The position numbers and the translations under genes were made by a program. The notes beneath the pieces are model-generated. The model was given only the letters and a program-made list of their open reading frames with translations, was not told the DNA's origin and ran no database searches. Of a DNA stretch of 64,000 bases, positions 46,691 to 56,511 are shown in pieces. The DNA is from Streptomyces cyaneus. Its GTDB lineage: Bacteria > Actinomycetota > Actinomycetes > Streptomycetales > Streptomycetaceae. The stretch covers positions 62,001 to 126,000 of the forward strand of contig NZ_RQJW01000021.1 of the NCBI RefSeq assembly GCF_004028635.1, written 5' to 3'. Each line of letters begins with the position of its first letter. The stretch's first letter is position 1.

Positions 46691-47901
46691 GCCTTCTTCT
46701 CCTCCTCCTTGGGCGGCTCGGGCGGCCGGTCGAACTCGTCGGTCACCATCGGCGCCTCGTCCCCGTCCCCACCGGTCCAGCGCACGACGAGCTCCCCGAG
46801 CGCGGTCTCCTGGTCGAGGGCCACGGCCTTCTCGCGGTACAGCTCCAGCAGAGCCAGAAATCGCGCTACGACGGTGAGGGTGTCGTCGGTGTCCTCGACG
46901 AGGGCCCGGAAGCTGGCCTCGCCGAGCTCCTTGAGCCGTGCGACGACGATCCCGGCCTGCTCCTGCACACTCACCAGCGGGGCGTGAATGTGATCGACGT
47001 AGACCTGCGGCTTGGGCTTGGGCTGCATCGCCTTGACCGCGAGCTTGGCGAATCCTTCCGCCCCGATGCTGATGACGACCTCGGGCAACAGCTCGGCGTG
47101 CTGCGGCTCGAGCCCGACGGTACGGGGGTAACGCCGGGCCTCGTCATCGAGCCGTCGGCTGAAGATGTCGGCGATCTGCTTGTACGCCCGGTACTGCAGC
47201 AGCCGCGCGAACAGCAGGTCCCGCGCCTCCAGCAACGCGAGGTCGGCCTCGTCCTCCACCTCGGCGGAGGGCAGCAGCCGGGCCGCCTTGAGGTCGAGCA
47301 AGGTGGCCGCGACCACGAGAAACTCGGTCGTCTCGTCGAGATCCCAGTCCGACCCCATCGCCCTGATGTGCGCCATGAACTCGTCGGTCACCTTGGACAA
47401 CGCGACTTCGGTGACATCGAGCTTGTGCTTGGAGATCAGCTGGAGAAGGAGATCGAAGGGCCCCTCGAAGTTGGAGAGCCGAACCTTGAAGACACCGTCG
47501 TCGGATTCTTCGGGCTCGGCGCCGACTTCCGGCGGGTCGGCCACGTCCTGGGCAGCGGGCTTCGGCTCAGCAGCTCGCATCTCCTGCTGCGGCCGGCTGG
47601 CCTCGGGCTCTTCGGGCTCGGCAGAGGGCGGTTCCACATCGTAGCCGCCACCGTTGTGGGCAGGCGTTCCGCCGGTGGTCCCCCCAGGCCCTGCCGGCAC
47701 CGGGGGAGGAACGGGTGGGCACAACGGCCCAGCGGCCTCAGTCGGAGACTCAGCCTCGGCCACCGACGAGCTCTCCGCAGGAGGCGCAGACACCGGCTCA
47801 ACCGGCGGAGCCACCGGTGCCGCCCCCGGCCCTCGCCCCAGCGCACGCCGACGACCGGCTGCTGCGCCGGAGGCCGAGGCGGGAACGTCGTTCGAGGTCA
47901 T
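46687..47901 (-). CDS. scpA: Segregation and condensation protein A
   Basis: A 404-residue kleisin. The first 135 residues are Pro/Ala/Glu-rich and disordered, an extension usual in Streptomyces. The conserved part starts FKVRLSNFEGPFDLLLQLISKHKLDVTEVALSKVTDEFMAHI, the kleisin N-terminal domain that binds the SMC neck. It continues ETTEFLVVAATLLDLKAARLLP, and ends in a winged helix (TLTVVARFLALLELYREKAVALDQETALGELVVRWTG) that binds the SMC head. It works with ScpB (4-bp overlap) and SMC (encoded elsewhere). Confidence 0.95.
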   Translation of the reverse strand: MTSNDVPASASGAAAGRRRALGRGPGAAPVAPPVEPVSAPPAESSSVAEAESPTEAAGPLCPPVPPPVPAGPGGTTGGTPAHNGGGYDVEPPSAEPEEPEASRPQQEMRAAEPKPAAQDVADPPEVGAEPEESDDGVFKVRLSNFEGPFDLLLQLISKHKLDVTEVALSKVTDEFMAHIRAMGSDWDLDETTEFLVVAATLLDLKAARLLPSAEVEDEADLALLEARDLLFARLLQYRAYKQIADIFSRRLDDEARRYPRTVGLEPQHAELLPEVVISIGAEGFAKLAVKAMQPKPKPQVYVDHIHAPLVSVQEQAGIVVARLKELGEASFRALVEDTDDTLTVVARFLALLELYREKAVALDQETALGELVVRWTGGDGDEAPMVTDEFDRPPEPPKEEEKKA

Positions 47902-47919
47902 GGCCCCCGCAGGCTACCG

Positions 47920-48540
47920 CTACCGCCCGCGAAGCCGTCGTACGAGGATGCTCGCGTCCCCGCGGGACTCCAGATCGGCCAGCACCACGGCCACCGCCTC
48001 GCGGACGATCCGCCCGCGGTCGACGGCCAGCCCGTGCTCACCGCGGAGCACCAGACGCGCGTGCTCCAGATCCATGAGCTCCTCGGCGGAGACGTACACG
48101 GTGATCTTCTCGTCGTGCCGTTCACGACCACTGGGCCGACGCGTGCCTCCCCGCCCACGCTTGCGCGGCGCGGCGGCAGAGGCAGCGGCGCCGGACGCGG
48201 CGGAACCGCCGAGGGCACCCGCAGAGGCCCCGGCAGAACCTTCCTGCGCCCCCTGACGTCGCGCGGAGCGCTCAGCGGCAGCGGCACGGCTGCGCGACTC
48301 ACCGGCGTCGACCGACTCCGTGTCAGCCGCCACATGCTCCGCGCCATCGCCGTCACCGCCCTGTGCGGGCACCGACTGCGGCGCGTCCTCCGCCGCGGCG
48401 GCGGCGTCGCTCTCCCCCGCGGGAGCCGGCACCCGGACCTCGCCGTTGGCCGGGCGCCGGGGAGTGGACGGCTGGAGCGCCGTACCCCCTGTCGTGCGGA
48501 ACAGTTCGTCGGCCCCCGGCAGACTCACTCGGCGTGACAC
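47920..48540 (-). CDS. Ribbon-helix-helix-type partner of ParA
   Basis: A 206-residue protein starting MSRRVSLPGADELFRTTGG. The N-terminal 140 residues are Ala/Ser/Gly/Glu-rich and probably disordered. The C-terminal 62 residues, EKITVYVSAEELMDLEHARLVLRGEHGLAVDRGRIVREAVAVVLADLESRGDASILVRRLRGR, have one strand then two helices, the layout of a ribbon-helix-helix DNA-binding dimer. The start overlaps the ParA stop by 16 bp. Small RHH proteins serve as centromere-binding partners in many ParA systems, so a ParA-RHH pair is the natural reading, although ParB-type proteins serve the main Streptomyces par locus. Confidence 0.75.
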   Translation of the reverse strand: MSRRVSLPGADELFRTTGGTALQPSTPRRPANGEVRVPAPAGESDAAAAAEDAPQSVPAQGGDGDGAEHVAADTESVDAGESRSRAAAAERSARRQGAQEGSAGASAGALGGSAASGAAASAAAPRKRGRGGTRRPSGRERHDEKITVYVSAEELMDLEHARLVLRGEHGLAVDRGRIVREAVAVVLADLESRGDASILVRRLRGR

Positions 48541-49703
48541 CGGGCGAGCACCTCCCTGGCGAGCTGGCGATAGGCGGCGGCACCGACGGAGTTGGAGGCG
48601 TACGTGGTGATCGGCTCACCGGCGACCGTGGTCTCCGGGAAGCGGACCGTGCGCCCGATGACCGTGTGGTAGACGTGATCGTCGAACGCCTCGACGACAC
48701 GCGCGAGCACCTCACGGCTGTGCACCGTGCGCGAGTCGTACATCGTGGCGAGGATCCCGTCGAGCTCCAGCTCCGGGTTGAGCCGCTCCTGGACCTTCTC
48801 GATGGTCTCCGTCAGCAGCGCGACACCTCGCAGGGCGAAGAACTCGCACTCCAGGGGCACGATCACCTTGTGGGCGGCCGTCAGCGCGTTCACCGTGAGC
48901 AGACCCAGCGAGGGCTGACAGTCGATCACGATGAAGTCGTAGTCCGGCAGCAGCGGCTTCAGGGCGCGCTGGAGCGTGGACTCGCGCGCGACCTCACTCA
49001 CCAGCTGGACCTCGGCGGCCGACAGGTCGATGTTGCTCGGCAGCAGGTCCATGTTGGGGACCGCCGTCTTCAGGAGCACCTCGTCCGCCGACATGCCCCG
49101 CTCCATGAGCAGGTTGTAGACGGTGAGGTCGAGCTCCATCGGGTTGACGCCGAGGCCGACCGACAGCGCGCCCTGCGGGTCGAAGTCGACGAGCAGGACC
49201 CGGCGTCCGTACTCCGCGAGTGCGGCACCCAGGTTGATGGTCGACGTCGTCTTGCCGACGCCGCCCTTCTGGTTGCACATCGCGATGATCTTCGCGGGAC
49301 CGTGATCGGTCAGCGGGCCCGGAATCGGGAAGTACGGCAGCGGGCGCCCGGTCGGGCCGATGCGCTCACGGCGCTGACGGGCAGCGTCGGGCGCGAGCGT
49401 GGCCGCGTACTCGGGATCGGGCTCGTACTCCGCGTCGGGGTCGTAGAAGTGCCCCTCGGGCAGTTCGTCGTAGTCGGCGAAGTGGTTGTGGGGCGCGCCA
49501 CTTCCGTCGCCGGCCATGGCGTTCACGTGATGGCCATCCATGCTCATGTTTGCTGGCTGAGTCACCCCTGAGGTCAGGTGACCCTGGTGGGCTGCGAAGG
49601 TGCGCACCGCGACGGAGCCGACAGCCTCGAATCCCGCGGGACCCTGGCCCCGTACCGGCATTCCTGGTTGACCACCCCCGGGAGAAAATGTCGACTCATT
49701 CAC
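48525..49703 (-). CDS. ParA-family ATPase (orphan, not the parAB locus)
   Basis: A 392-residue protein from GTG 49703 with AAGGAGG 11 bases upstream. The first 135 residues are a poorly conserved extension (Gly/His/Asp/Pro-rich). The ATPase has the deviant Walker A KGGVGKTTS (about residues 146-154) with NLGAALAEYGRRVLLVDFDPQG, the Walker A' DFIVIDCQPSLG, and RVVEAFDDHVYHTVI. This is ParA/Soj, which forms ATP-dependent dimers on nonspecific DNA to move cargo. It is encoded with an RHH protein, scpA and scpB rather than with parB, so it is the second ParA known near ald in Streptomyces (SCO1772-like). Confidence 0.92.
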   Translation of the reverse strand: MNESTFSPGGGQPGMPVRGQGPAGFEAVGSVAVRTFAAHQGHLTSGVTQPANMSMDGHHVNAMAGDGSGAPHNHFADYDELPEGHFYDPDAEYEPDPEYAATLAPDAARQRRERIGPTGRPLPYFPIPGPLTDHGPAKIIAMCNQKGGVGKTTSTINLGAALAEYGRRVLLVDFDPQGALSVGLGVNPMELDLTVYNLLMERGMSADEVLLKTAVPNMDLLPSNIDLSAAEVQLVSEVARESTLQRALKPLLPDYDFIVIDCQPSLGLLTVNALTAAHKVIVPLECEFFALRGVALLTETIEKVQERLNPELELDGILATMYDSRTVHSREVLARVVEAFDDHVYHTVIGRTVRFPETTVAGEPITTYASNSVGAAAYRQLAREVLARCHAE

Positions 49704-50060
49704 AAGTCGTCTTACCTCCTTGGGGACCAGGAAACTTCTAGACAGGTCAGCGTGGCACCATGCCGACGGTTGGCGACTCTATGGCGTGTCGGCGGTCCGC
49801 AGCAACACAATCCGCCGGACCGGGCAGATGTGTCGACAATGAAACATCCCGCTGTCAAGGGCGTACGGCCGTCGCACGGCAGGTTTCACCGGTGTACGAA
49901 TCGGTCTAAGGGTTGCGTTCGAGGCGAGTTGACCGAGAGTCGCAAAGTGACCATACACACATCCGGCCGGACCTTTTCGGGCAAGGTCCGGCCGGGTGCG
50001 TACGGTTGACGACTCTTGTTGACGTATCGCCTTTACCAGAAAGTGACTTAGCCGATCGGC
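49704..50060. other. 357-bp region between ald and parA
   Basis: It holds the parA promoter side and, near ald, a strong hairpin. A 16-mer TGTCGACAATGAAACA (49831-49846) shares the right half TGAAACA with the parS consensus, but its left half does not match. I see no gene. Confidence 0.5.
49962..49995 (-). terminator. Terminator downstream of ald
   Basis: CCGGCCGGACCTT (49962-49974) pairs perfectly with AAGGTCCGGCCGG (49983-49995) around an 8-nt loop, 66 bp past the ald stop. Confidence 0.8.
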
Positions 50061-51185
50061 TCAGCCGAGCAGCGATTCGAGCTCGACGTGCTCCAGGTCG
50101 TGTGCCTCCGCGACCTCCCGGTAAACCACCTTGCCGTCATGCGTGTTGAGGCCCTTGGCCAGCGCGGGGTCGCGGCGCAGGGCCTCCACCCAGCCGCGGT
50201 TGGCCAGTTCGACGATGTAGGGCAGCGTGGCGTTGGTCAGCGCGTAGGTGGAGGTGTTGGGCACCGCGCCGGGCATGTTGGCGACGCAGTAGAAGACCGA
50301 GTTGTGGACCTGGAAGGTCGGCTCGGCGTGCGTCGTGGGGCGGGAGTCCTCGAAGCAGCCGCCCTGGTCGATCGCGATGTCGACAAGGACACTTCCCGGC
50401 TTCATCCGCGAGACCAGCTCGTTGGTGACCAGCTTGGGGGCCTTGGCGCCCGGGATCAGGACGGCGCCGATGACGAGGTCGGCCTCCAGGACGGCCTTCT
50501 CGAGCTCGAAGGCGTTGGACATGATCGCCCGGACCTTGGTGCCGAAGACCTTGTCCGCCTCGCGCAGCTTGTTGATGTCGCGGTCGAGCAGCGTGACGTG
50601 GAAGCCCATGCCGACGGCGATCTGCGTCGCGTTCCAGCCGGAGACGCCGCCGCCGATGACGACGGCCTTCGCGGGCTGGGTGCCGGGGACGCCACCGGGG
50701 AGCACGCCACGGCCGCCGGCCGAGCGCATCAGGTGGTAGGCGCCGACCTGCGGGGCCAACCGGCCCGCGACCTCGGACATCGGGGCGAGCAGCGGGAGCG
50801 CGCGGCTGGGCAGCTCGACGGTCTCGTATGCGATCGCCGTGGTGCCGGACTCGATGAGTGCGTCCGTGCACTCCTTGGAGGCGGCCAGGTGCAGGTAGGT
50901 GAAGAGCGTCTGGTCCTTGCGGAGGCGGTGGTACTCCTCGGCGATGGGCTCCTTGACCTTCAGCAGCAGGTCGGCGGTGGCCCACACCTCGTCGGCGGTC
51001 GGCAGGATCCGGGCGCCTGCGGCGATGTACTCGCTGTCCGGGATCGACGAGCCGACACCGGCTCCCTGCTCGATGACGACCTGGTGGCCGTGGCGCACCA
51101 GCTCGTGCACGCCGGCGGGGGTGATGGCCACCCGGAACTCGTTGTTCTTGACCTCGCGGGGGATGCCGACCTTCACGTCGATCAC
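50061..51185 (-). CDS. ald: Alanine dehydrogenase
   Basis: A 374-residue enzyme from GTG 51185 (MIDVKVGIPREVKNNEFRVAITPAG); GTG 51176 is an alternative. Substrate-binding residues are in VGIPREVKNNEFRVAITP (Arg15-type) and VKEPIAEEY; the catalytic His is in TYLHLAASKE. The NAD Rossmann motif is VVIGGGVSGWNAT, and RPTTHAEPTFQ and VANMPGAVPNTSTYALTNATLPY are typical of the family. It interconverts alanine with pyruvate and ammonia. A minus-strand promoter lies 95-122 bp upstream and a terminator follows. A TPR/P-loop gene lies upstream in the same direction. Confidence 0.95.
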   Translation of the reverse strand: MIDVKVGIPREVKNNEFRVAITPAGVHELVRHGHQVVIEQGAGVGSSIPDSEYIAAGARILPTADEVWATADLLLKVKEPIAEEYHRLRKDQTLFTYLHLAASKECTDALIESGTTAIAYETVELPSRALPLLAPMSEVAGRLAPQVGAYHLMRSAGGRGVLPGGVPGTQPAKAVVIGGGVSGWNATQIAVGMGFHVTLLDRDINKLREADKVFGTKVRAIMSNAFELEKAVLEADLVIGAVLIPGAKAPKLVTNELVSRMKPGSVLVDIAIDQGGCFEDSRPTTHAEPTFQVHNSVFYCVANMPGAVPNTSTYALTNATLPYIVELANRGWVEALRRDPALAKGLNTHDGKVVYREVAEAHDLEHVELESLLG

Positions 51186-51279
51186 GGTCCTTGGCTCAGA
51201 GGGTGTGGGGGCATTGCAAGACATACCCAGGCATGCAGGGCACACCGGGAGACACCGCAGGAGAAGGTGCGGCAGAGCC

Positions 51280-51307
51280 AGTCTAATGAAGGCGTTCTCT
51301 CTGTCTA
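51280..51307 (-). promoter_or_regulatory. Promoter of ald
   Basis: On the minus strand TAGACA (51307-51302) and TAGACT (51285-51280) are separated by 16 nt, a good -35/-10 pair for the housekeeping sigma factor. It is 95-122 bp upstream of the ald start. An ATTG-CAT-CAAT dyad (51315-51325) lies just upstream of the -35 box. Confidence 0.55.
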
Positions 51308-51320
51308 GCCTTTCATTGCA

Positions 51321-53456
51321 TCAATCTTTGGCGGATGTACTACGGATTTCGCAGGCGTTAGCGTCGTGTTCCGGCTCGAAAGCCTCTTGCTCGGGCTCTG
51401 TCACGGCCTCTGTCACGGCTTCTGCCACCGGCTCCGTCACGGGCTCAGGCTCGGCCGCATCGGATTCCTGAGGCTCCTCTCCCAGCATCCGCCGGGCCGC
51501 GCCCCGGTGCAGCTGCGCGGCCGCGGGATCGCCGAGGTGTTCCAGGGTGTCGGCGAGCCGCAGGTACAGCGCGGCCTGGAGCCGTGGATCCTCGGCGCGC
51601 CGAGCCAACTCCACCGCCTCCTGGCAGGTACGCAGCGATTCCTCGGGCCGCCCCGCGTACTCCTGGACCCGCGCCAGCTCGCTCAACGCCCGTGCGTGGC
51701 CCGCGACATCGCCGTTCTTGCGATGCCCGGCGATCGCGGCCCGCCAGTTGCGCAGCGCCTCGCCGTACCGGCCCGCATAGGTGTGGGCGGCGCCGATACG
51801 GCCGTACAGCCGGGCGGCGTCGGCGCGCTCCCCCCGGGCCAGCCGCTGGGCCAGCGCCCGGCCGAACCAGTCGGCGGCCCGGTCGTAGTCACCGAGCTCC
51901 AGGTGGGCGCCGCCTACGGATTCCATCGCGCGACCGGTCGCGTACGGGTCATTTGCCTCCCGTCCGGCGTCCAGCGCGGCCCGAAAGCTCACGAGCGCGG
52001 CCTTTGTCCGCCCGGTCCGGGCGTCGAGGTCGCCGAGGTTCAGCAGGGCCGCGGCCTTCTCGCGGGGCAGGTTCCGGCGCTCGGCCACATCGAGGACCAT
52101 GCGGTGGATGCCGTACAGGTCGCCGGCGGCCGCCTGCGTGCCGAAGTGCGCGACCATGGCCCTGACCAGCTGGGACATCAGGCGCCGGGCCAGGGTGTCC
52201 AGCTCCCCGTCGGCGACCGCGGCACGGGCCGAGGCCAGCAGGGCGGGCCTGCGGATGCCGATCCAGTCCGCGGCCGCCCTGGGGTTGGGGAAGCGCAGGG
52301 CGCGGGGCGTGCCGAGGAGTTTCTGCCGGGCCTCGGGGTCGTCGGTCTCGGTGATCGCCCGGCAGGACTGCAGCAGCCGTACCGTCCGCTCCAGCATGCG
52401 GGCACGCGCCAGCTGGATCTCGCCGGGGCGGTCCTGGGTCTCGGCGAGGGCCTTGAGGAGGGGGTGCAGACAGGCCGGGACCTCGTACTGCGGCAGCGGC
52501 GAGGCGACGGCGTGCAGCAGGCCGAGGGCGGCGAAGTCGTCCAGGGTGGTGTGGGCGCCGTCGACCGAGCAGCCGGCGAGAGCGGAAGCGGTGTGCGGAT
52601 CGACGAGGCCGCCCGGGGCGAGGGACAGCAGCCGCAGTATCCGGGCGGCGGGAACCGGCAGGGACGCGTAGACGAGCCGGAAGACCCGGCTGAGCGGTGT
52701 GCCCTCCTCGCCCTCGGCGTGCACCTGCTTGGCGAGGTCGGCGACGGCCGCCTTGGGGCGGGCGGCGAGCCAGCCACCCGCCAGCATCAGCGCGGCGGGC
52801 TGCCCCTGGCACACCTCGACAAGGCCCTCGGCGGCCCGCGGGTCGACGGTGATGCGGACCGAGCCGGCGTACCGGGCCAGCAGCTCCACCGCCGACTTGG
52901 TGTCCAGGCCGCCCAGCGTGCAGGGCCGCACGTCCGAGATCCCGGTCAGCGGGCCGTGGGAGACGGCCACGACCAGGCACTCCGGTGTGTCCGGCAGCAG
53001 GGCGTCGACCTGCTCCGCCTCGGCCGCGTCGTCGAGCAGGAGCAGGATCCGGCGCTCGGCCAGGGCCTCGCGGAGGGCCGCCGTGAGGTCGTCCTCGGCG
53101 GCGCCGGGCGGGCTCGGCAGGTCCAGGGCGGTGAGCAGTTCACGGGCGGTGCGCCCGACGGGGACGGGGGTGCCGTCGGGCTCGCTCAGGCGGGCGCGCA
53201 GCACGCCGTCCGGGTAACGGTCCGCCACCTGCCGTACCAGTTCCGCGGCGAGCGCGGTGCGGCCCGAGCCGGGGCGGCCGGCGATGAGCAGCACGCGCGC
53301 GCGTGGCGCCTTGCGACCGGAGAGGGTGTCCAGGCCCGCCCGCTCGATGTCGGCGCGGAGCTCCTTCAACTCGCGCGTGCGGCCCAGGAATTGGTTATGG
53401 TCGGACGCCTGCGCCGACACCTGCGGGCCGCCTGTGTCCACCACCTGATCCGTCAC
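51321..53456 (-). CDS. P-loop/TPR signalling ATPase (NB-ARC-like), Walker A with Arg
   Basis: A 711-residue protein taking GTG 53456 (GGGAG eight bases upstream); GTG 53465 is in frame. The P-loop domain has Walker A GRPGSGRTALAAEL (about residues 60-73) with Arg where Lys is expected, and Walker B RILLLLDDAAEAEQVDALL. The winged-helix and linker regions follow (SLPVPAARILRLLSLAPGGLVDP; VEVCQGQPAALMLAGGWLA). A TPR array covers about 450-660 (NLGDLDARTGRTKAALVSFRAALDAGREAND and similar units). The tail is Glu/Val/Thr-repetitive (EPVTEPVAEAVTEAVTEP). It resembles the AfsR/SARP-type C-terminal half without a DNA-binding head. The function is unknown. Confidence 0.82.
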   Translation of the reverse strand: MTDQVVDTGGPQVSAQASDHNQFLGRTRELKELRADIERAGLDTLSGRKAPRARVLLIAGRPGSGRTALAAELVRQVADRYPDGVLRARLSEPDGTPVPVGRTARELLTALDLPSPPGAAEDDLTAALREALAERRILLLLDDAAEAEQVDALLPDTPECLVVAVSHGPLTGISDVRPCTLGGLDTKSAVELLARYAGSVRITVDPRAAEGLVEVCQGQPAALMLAGGWLAARPKAAVADLAKQVHAEGEEGTPLSRVFRLVYASLPVPAARILRLLSLAPGGLVDPHTASALAGCSVDGAHTTLDDFAALGLLHAVASPLPQYEVPACLHPLLKALAETQDRPGEIQLARARMLERTVRLLQSCRAITETDDPEARQKLLGTPRALRFPNPRAAADWIGIRRPALLASARAAVADGELDTLARRLMSQLVRAMVAHFGTQAAAGDLYGIHRMVLDVAERRNLPREKAAALLNLGDLDARTGRTKAALVSFRAALDAGREANDPYATGRAMESVGGAHLELGDYDRAADWFGRALAQRLARGERADAARLYGRIGAAHTYAGRYGEALRNWRAAIAGHRKNGDVAGHARALSELARVQEYAGRPEESLRTCQEAVELARRAEDPRLQAALYLRLADTLEHLGDPAAAQLHRGAARRMLGEEPQESDAAEPEPVTEPVAEAVTEAVTEPEQEAFEPEHDANACEIRSTSAKD

Positions 53457-53627
53457 GGGCCACACTCCCGTCCCACCACACGCGCAAGCCCGCCGGGACT
53501 CCGGTTCGGGCGTATCCAGAGCCTAGTTCACGCTCTGCTACGTTCCGCGTGGAGCACGGCGGGCACGGCATGGACGTCGCTCGATCGGATCAGCCGATCT
53601 TCACACCGCAAGCGGGGATGTGTTCGT

Positions 53628-54254
53628 TCAGGACTCGAAGGGGCGGGCGGGCCAGGGCGCCTCCGCCGGGCGCAGCGCGTCGACCCCGTCGCCGTTCCTG
53701 GCCGCGACCAGTGACAGCGCGCCCACGACGAGGCAGTTGTTGTGCAACTCGCCCGCGAGCACCGCCCGGACGAGCTCGTCGACCGGCACGCGCGCATGCT
53801 CCATGTCGGCCTCCTCGTCCTCCACCTCGAAGCGGTCCCCGTCGGCCTCCGACAGGTTGCGGGCGAGGAAGATCCGTACGGCCTCGTCGCAGCCGCCGGG
53901 CGTGGTGTAGACGTCCGTCAGCACCCGCCAGTCCTCGGCCTTGACGTGGGCCTCCTCGTACAGCTCGCGCTGGGCGGCGTGCAGTGGGTTCTCGCCGGGG
54001 ATGTCGAGCAGGCCGGCCGGGATCTCCCACAGCTTCTGCCGCACCGGGTGGCGGTACTGCTTGATGAGCAGGACACGGTCCTCGTCGTCGAGGGCGAGGA
54101 CGGCCACCGAACCGGGGTGGACCTGGTAGTCGCGCCGGACCACCGAGCCGCCGGGCATGACCACGTCGTCCGTGCGGACGGAGGTCTTGTTGCCCACGAA
54201 GGGGGTCTCCGTCGCCCGGATCTCCCACTCCTCCGGGGTGTCCTTGATCGCCAT
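53628..54254 (-). CDS. NUDIX hydrolase (ADP-ribose pyrophosphatase-like)
   Basis: A 208-residue protein starting MAIKDTPEEWEIRATETPFVG. The NUDIX box is GLLDIPGENPLHAAQRELYEEA, i.e. G-x5-E-x7-R-E-L-x-E-E. It sits after KQYRHPVRQKLWEIPAG, which is the ADP-ribose/ADP-sugar pyrophosphatase arrangement. VYTTPGGCDEAVRIFLARNLS with Pro 15-20 residues after the box also fits that subfamily. It would hydrolyse ADP-ribose to AMP and ribose-5-phosphate. A strong terminator separates it from pyrG upstream. It is a second ADP-ribose-related gene in the window besides the NrtR module. Confidence 0.9.
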   Translation of the reverse strand: MAIKDTPEEWEIRATETPFVGNKTSVRTDDVVMPGGSVVRRDYQVHPGSVAVLALDDEDRVLLIKQYRHPVRQKLWEIPAGLLDIPGENPLHAAQRELYEEAHVKAEDWRVLTDVYTTPGGCDEAVRIFLARNLSEADGDRFEVEDEEADMEHARVPVDELVRAVLAGELHNNCLVVGALSLVAARNGDGVDALRPAEAPWPARPFES

Positions 54255-54287
54255 GCCCTGCCCTTCCACACGCTTTGAAAAGAACGC

Positions 54288-54332
54288 GCCAAACAAAACC
54301 GGGGTGCGCACCTTTGAAGGTTTGCACCCCGG
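54288..54332 (-). terminator. Intrinsic terminator after pyrG
   Basis: On the minus strand a stem with CCGGGGTGC/GCACCCCGG outer arms (54324-54332 with 54299-54307) and an inner AACCTT/AAGGT pair is followed by TTTTGTTT. This is one of the few classical hairpin-plus-U-tract terminators in the window. It is 20 bp past the pyrG stop. Confidence 0.9.
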
Positions 54333-54351
54333 CCACCGTACAACTCTCGTG

Positions 54352-56037
<1,686 letters not shown>

Positions 56038-56511
56038 GGCCAAGAGGGGGCTCCCGTGGTCGCGATCTTGAAGTGCGGTTCGGGGGTCTTCACGCCCACC
56101 GGTCCACGGGCTACCAGGGTATCAGCGACTGAGACCGACAGCTTCCGGCCACGCTCCGCACACGTGCCTGCACAGATCCGTACGCTTCACCGGTCTCCCA
56201 CTCGTCGGTCACCCATTGCTCACCCGTTCGGCCGACCCGGGTTGCCCGGAGCGGCACACAGATCATCTACGTGCGTCGTATCCTGCTCGGACATTCGCTG
56301 CCGAGCCCGGCCGGCAACACGGCACCACCCCTCGCCCGTAACCACCGGAACAACGAGAGCTCGTCAGTTCGTTGAGCAGAGGTTGTTGAGAAGAGACTGT
56401 CGTGTTGCCTCACGGCCGAGACGACTGCTTTGCTTCACCGCTCAACGACGCATTACAAAACCCACCCCTTGACCGCACTAAGCGAGAGCCCCCTTCTCAG
56501 TAGGGGGTGAC
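56038..56511. other. 474-bp divergent region between pyrG and GH15 genes
   Basis: No gene is evident. Near the plus-strand start, CCCCC (56489-56493) can pair with GGGGG (56503-56507), hiding the AGGGGG ribosome site of the GH15 gene. A TTGACC -35-like element is at 56469. An ACGAG-AG-CTCGT dyad lies near 56353. The leader of pyrG must lie in the left part. Confidence 0.45.

Noticed and set aside
49831..49846. A parS site near the ParA gene
   Set aside because: TGTCGACAATGAAACA matches the parS consensus at only about 10 of 16 positions and is not palindromic.
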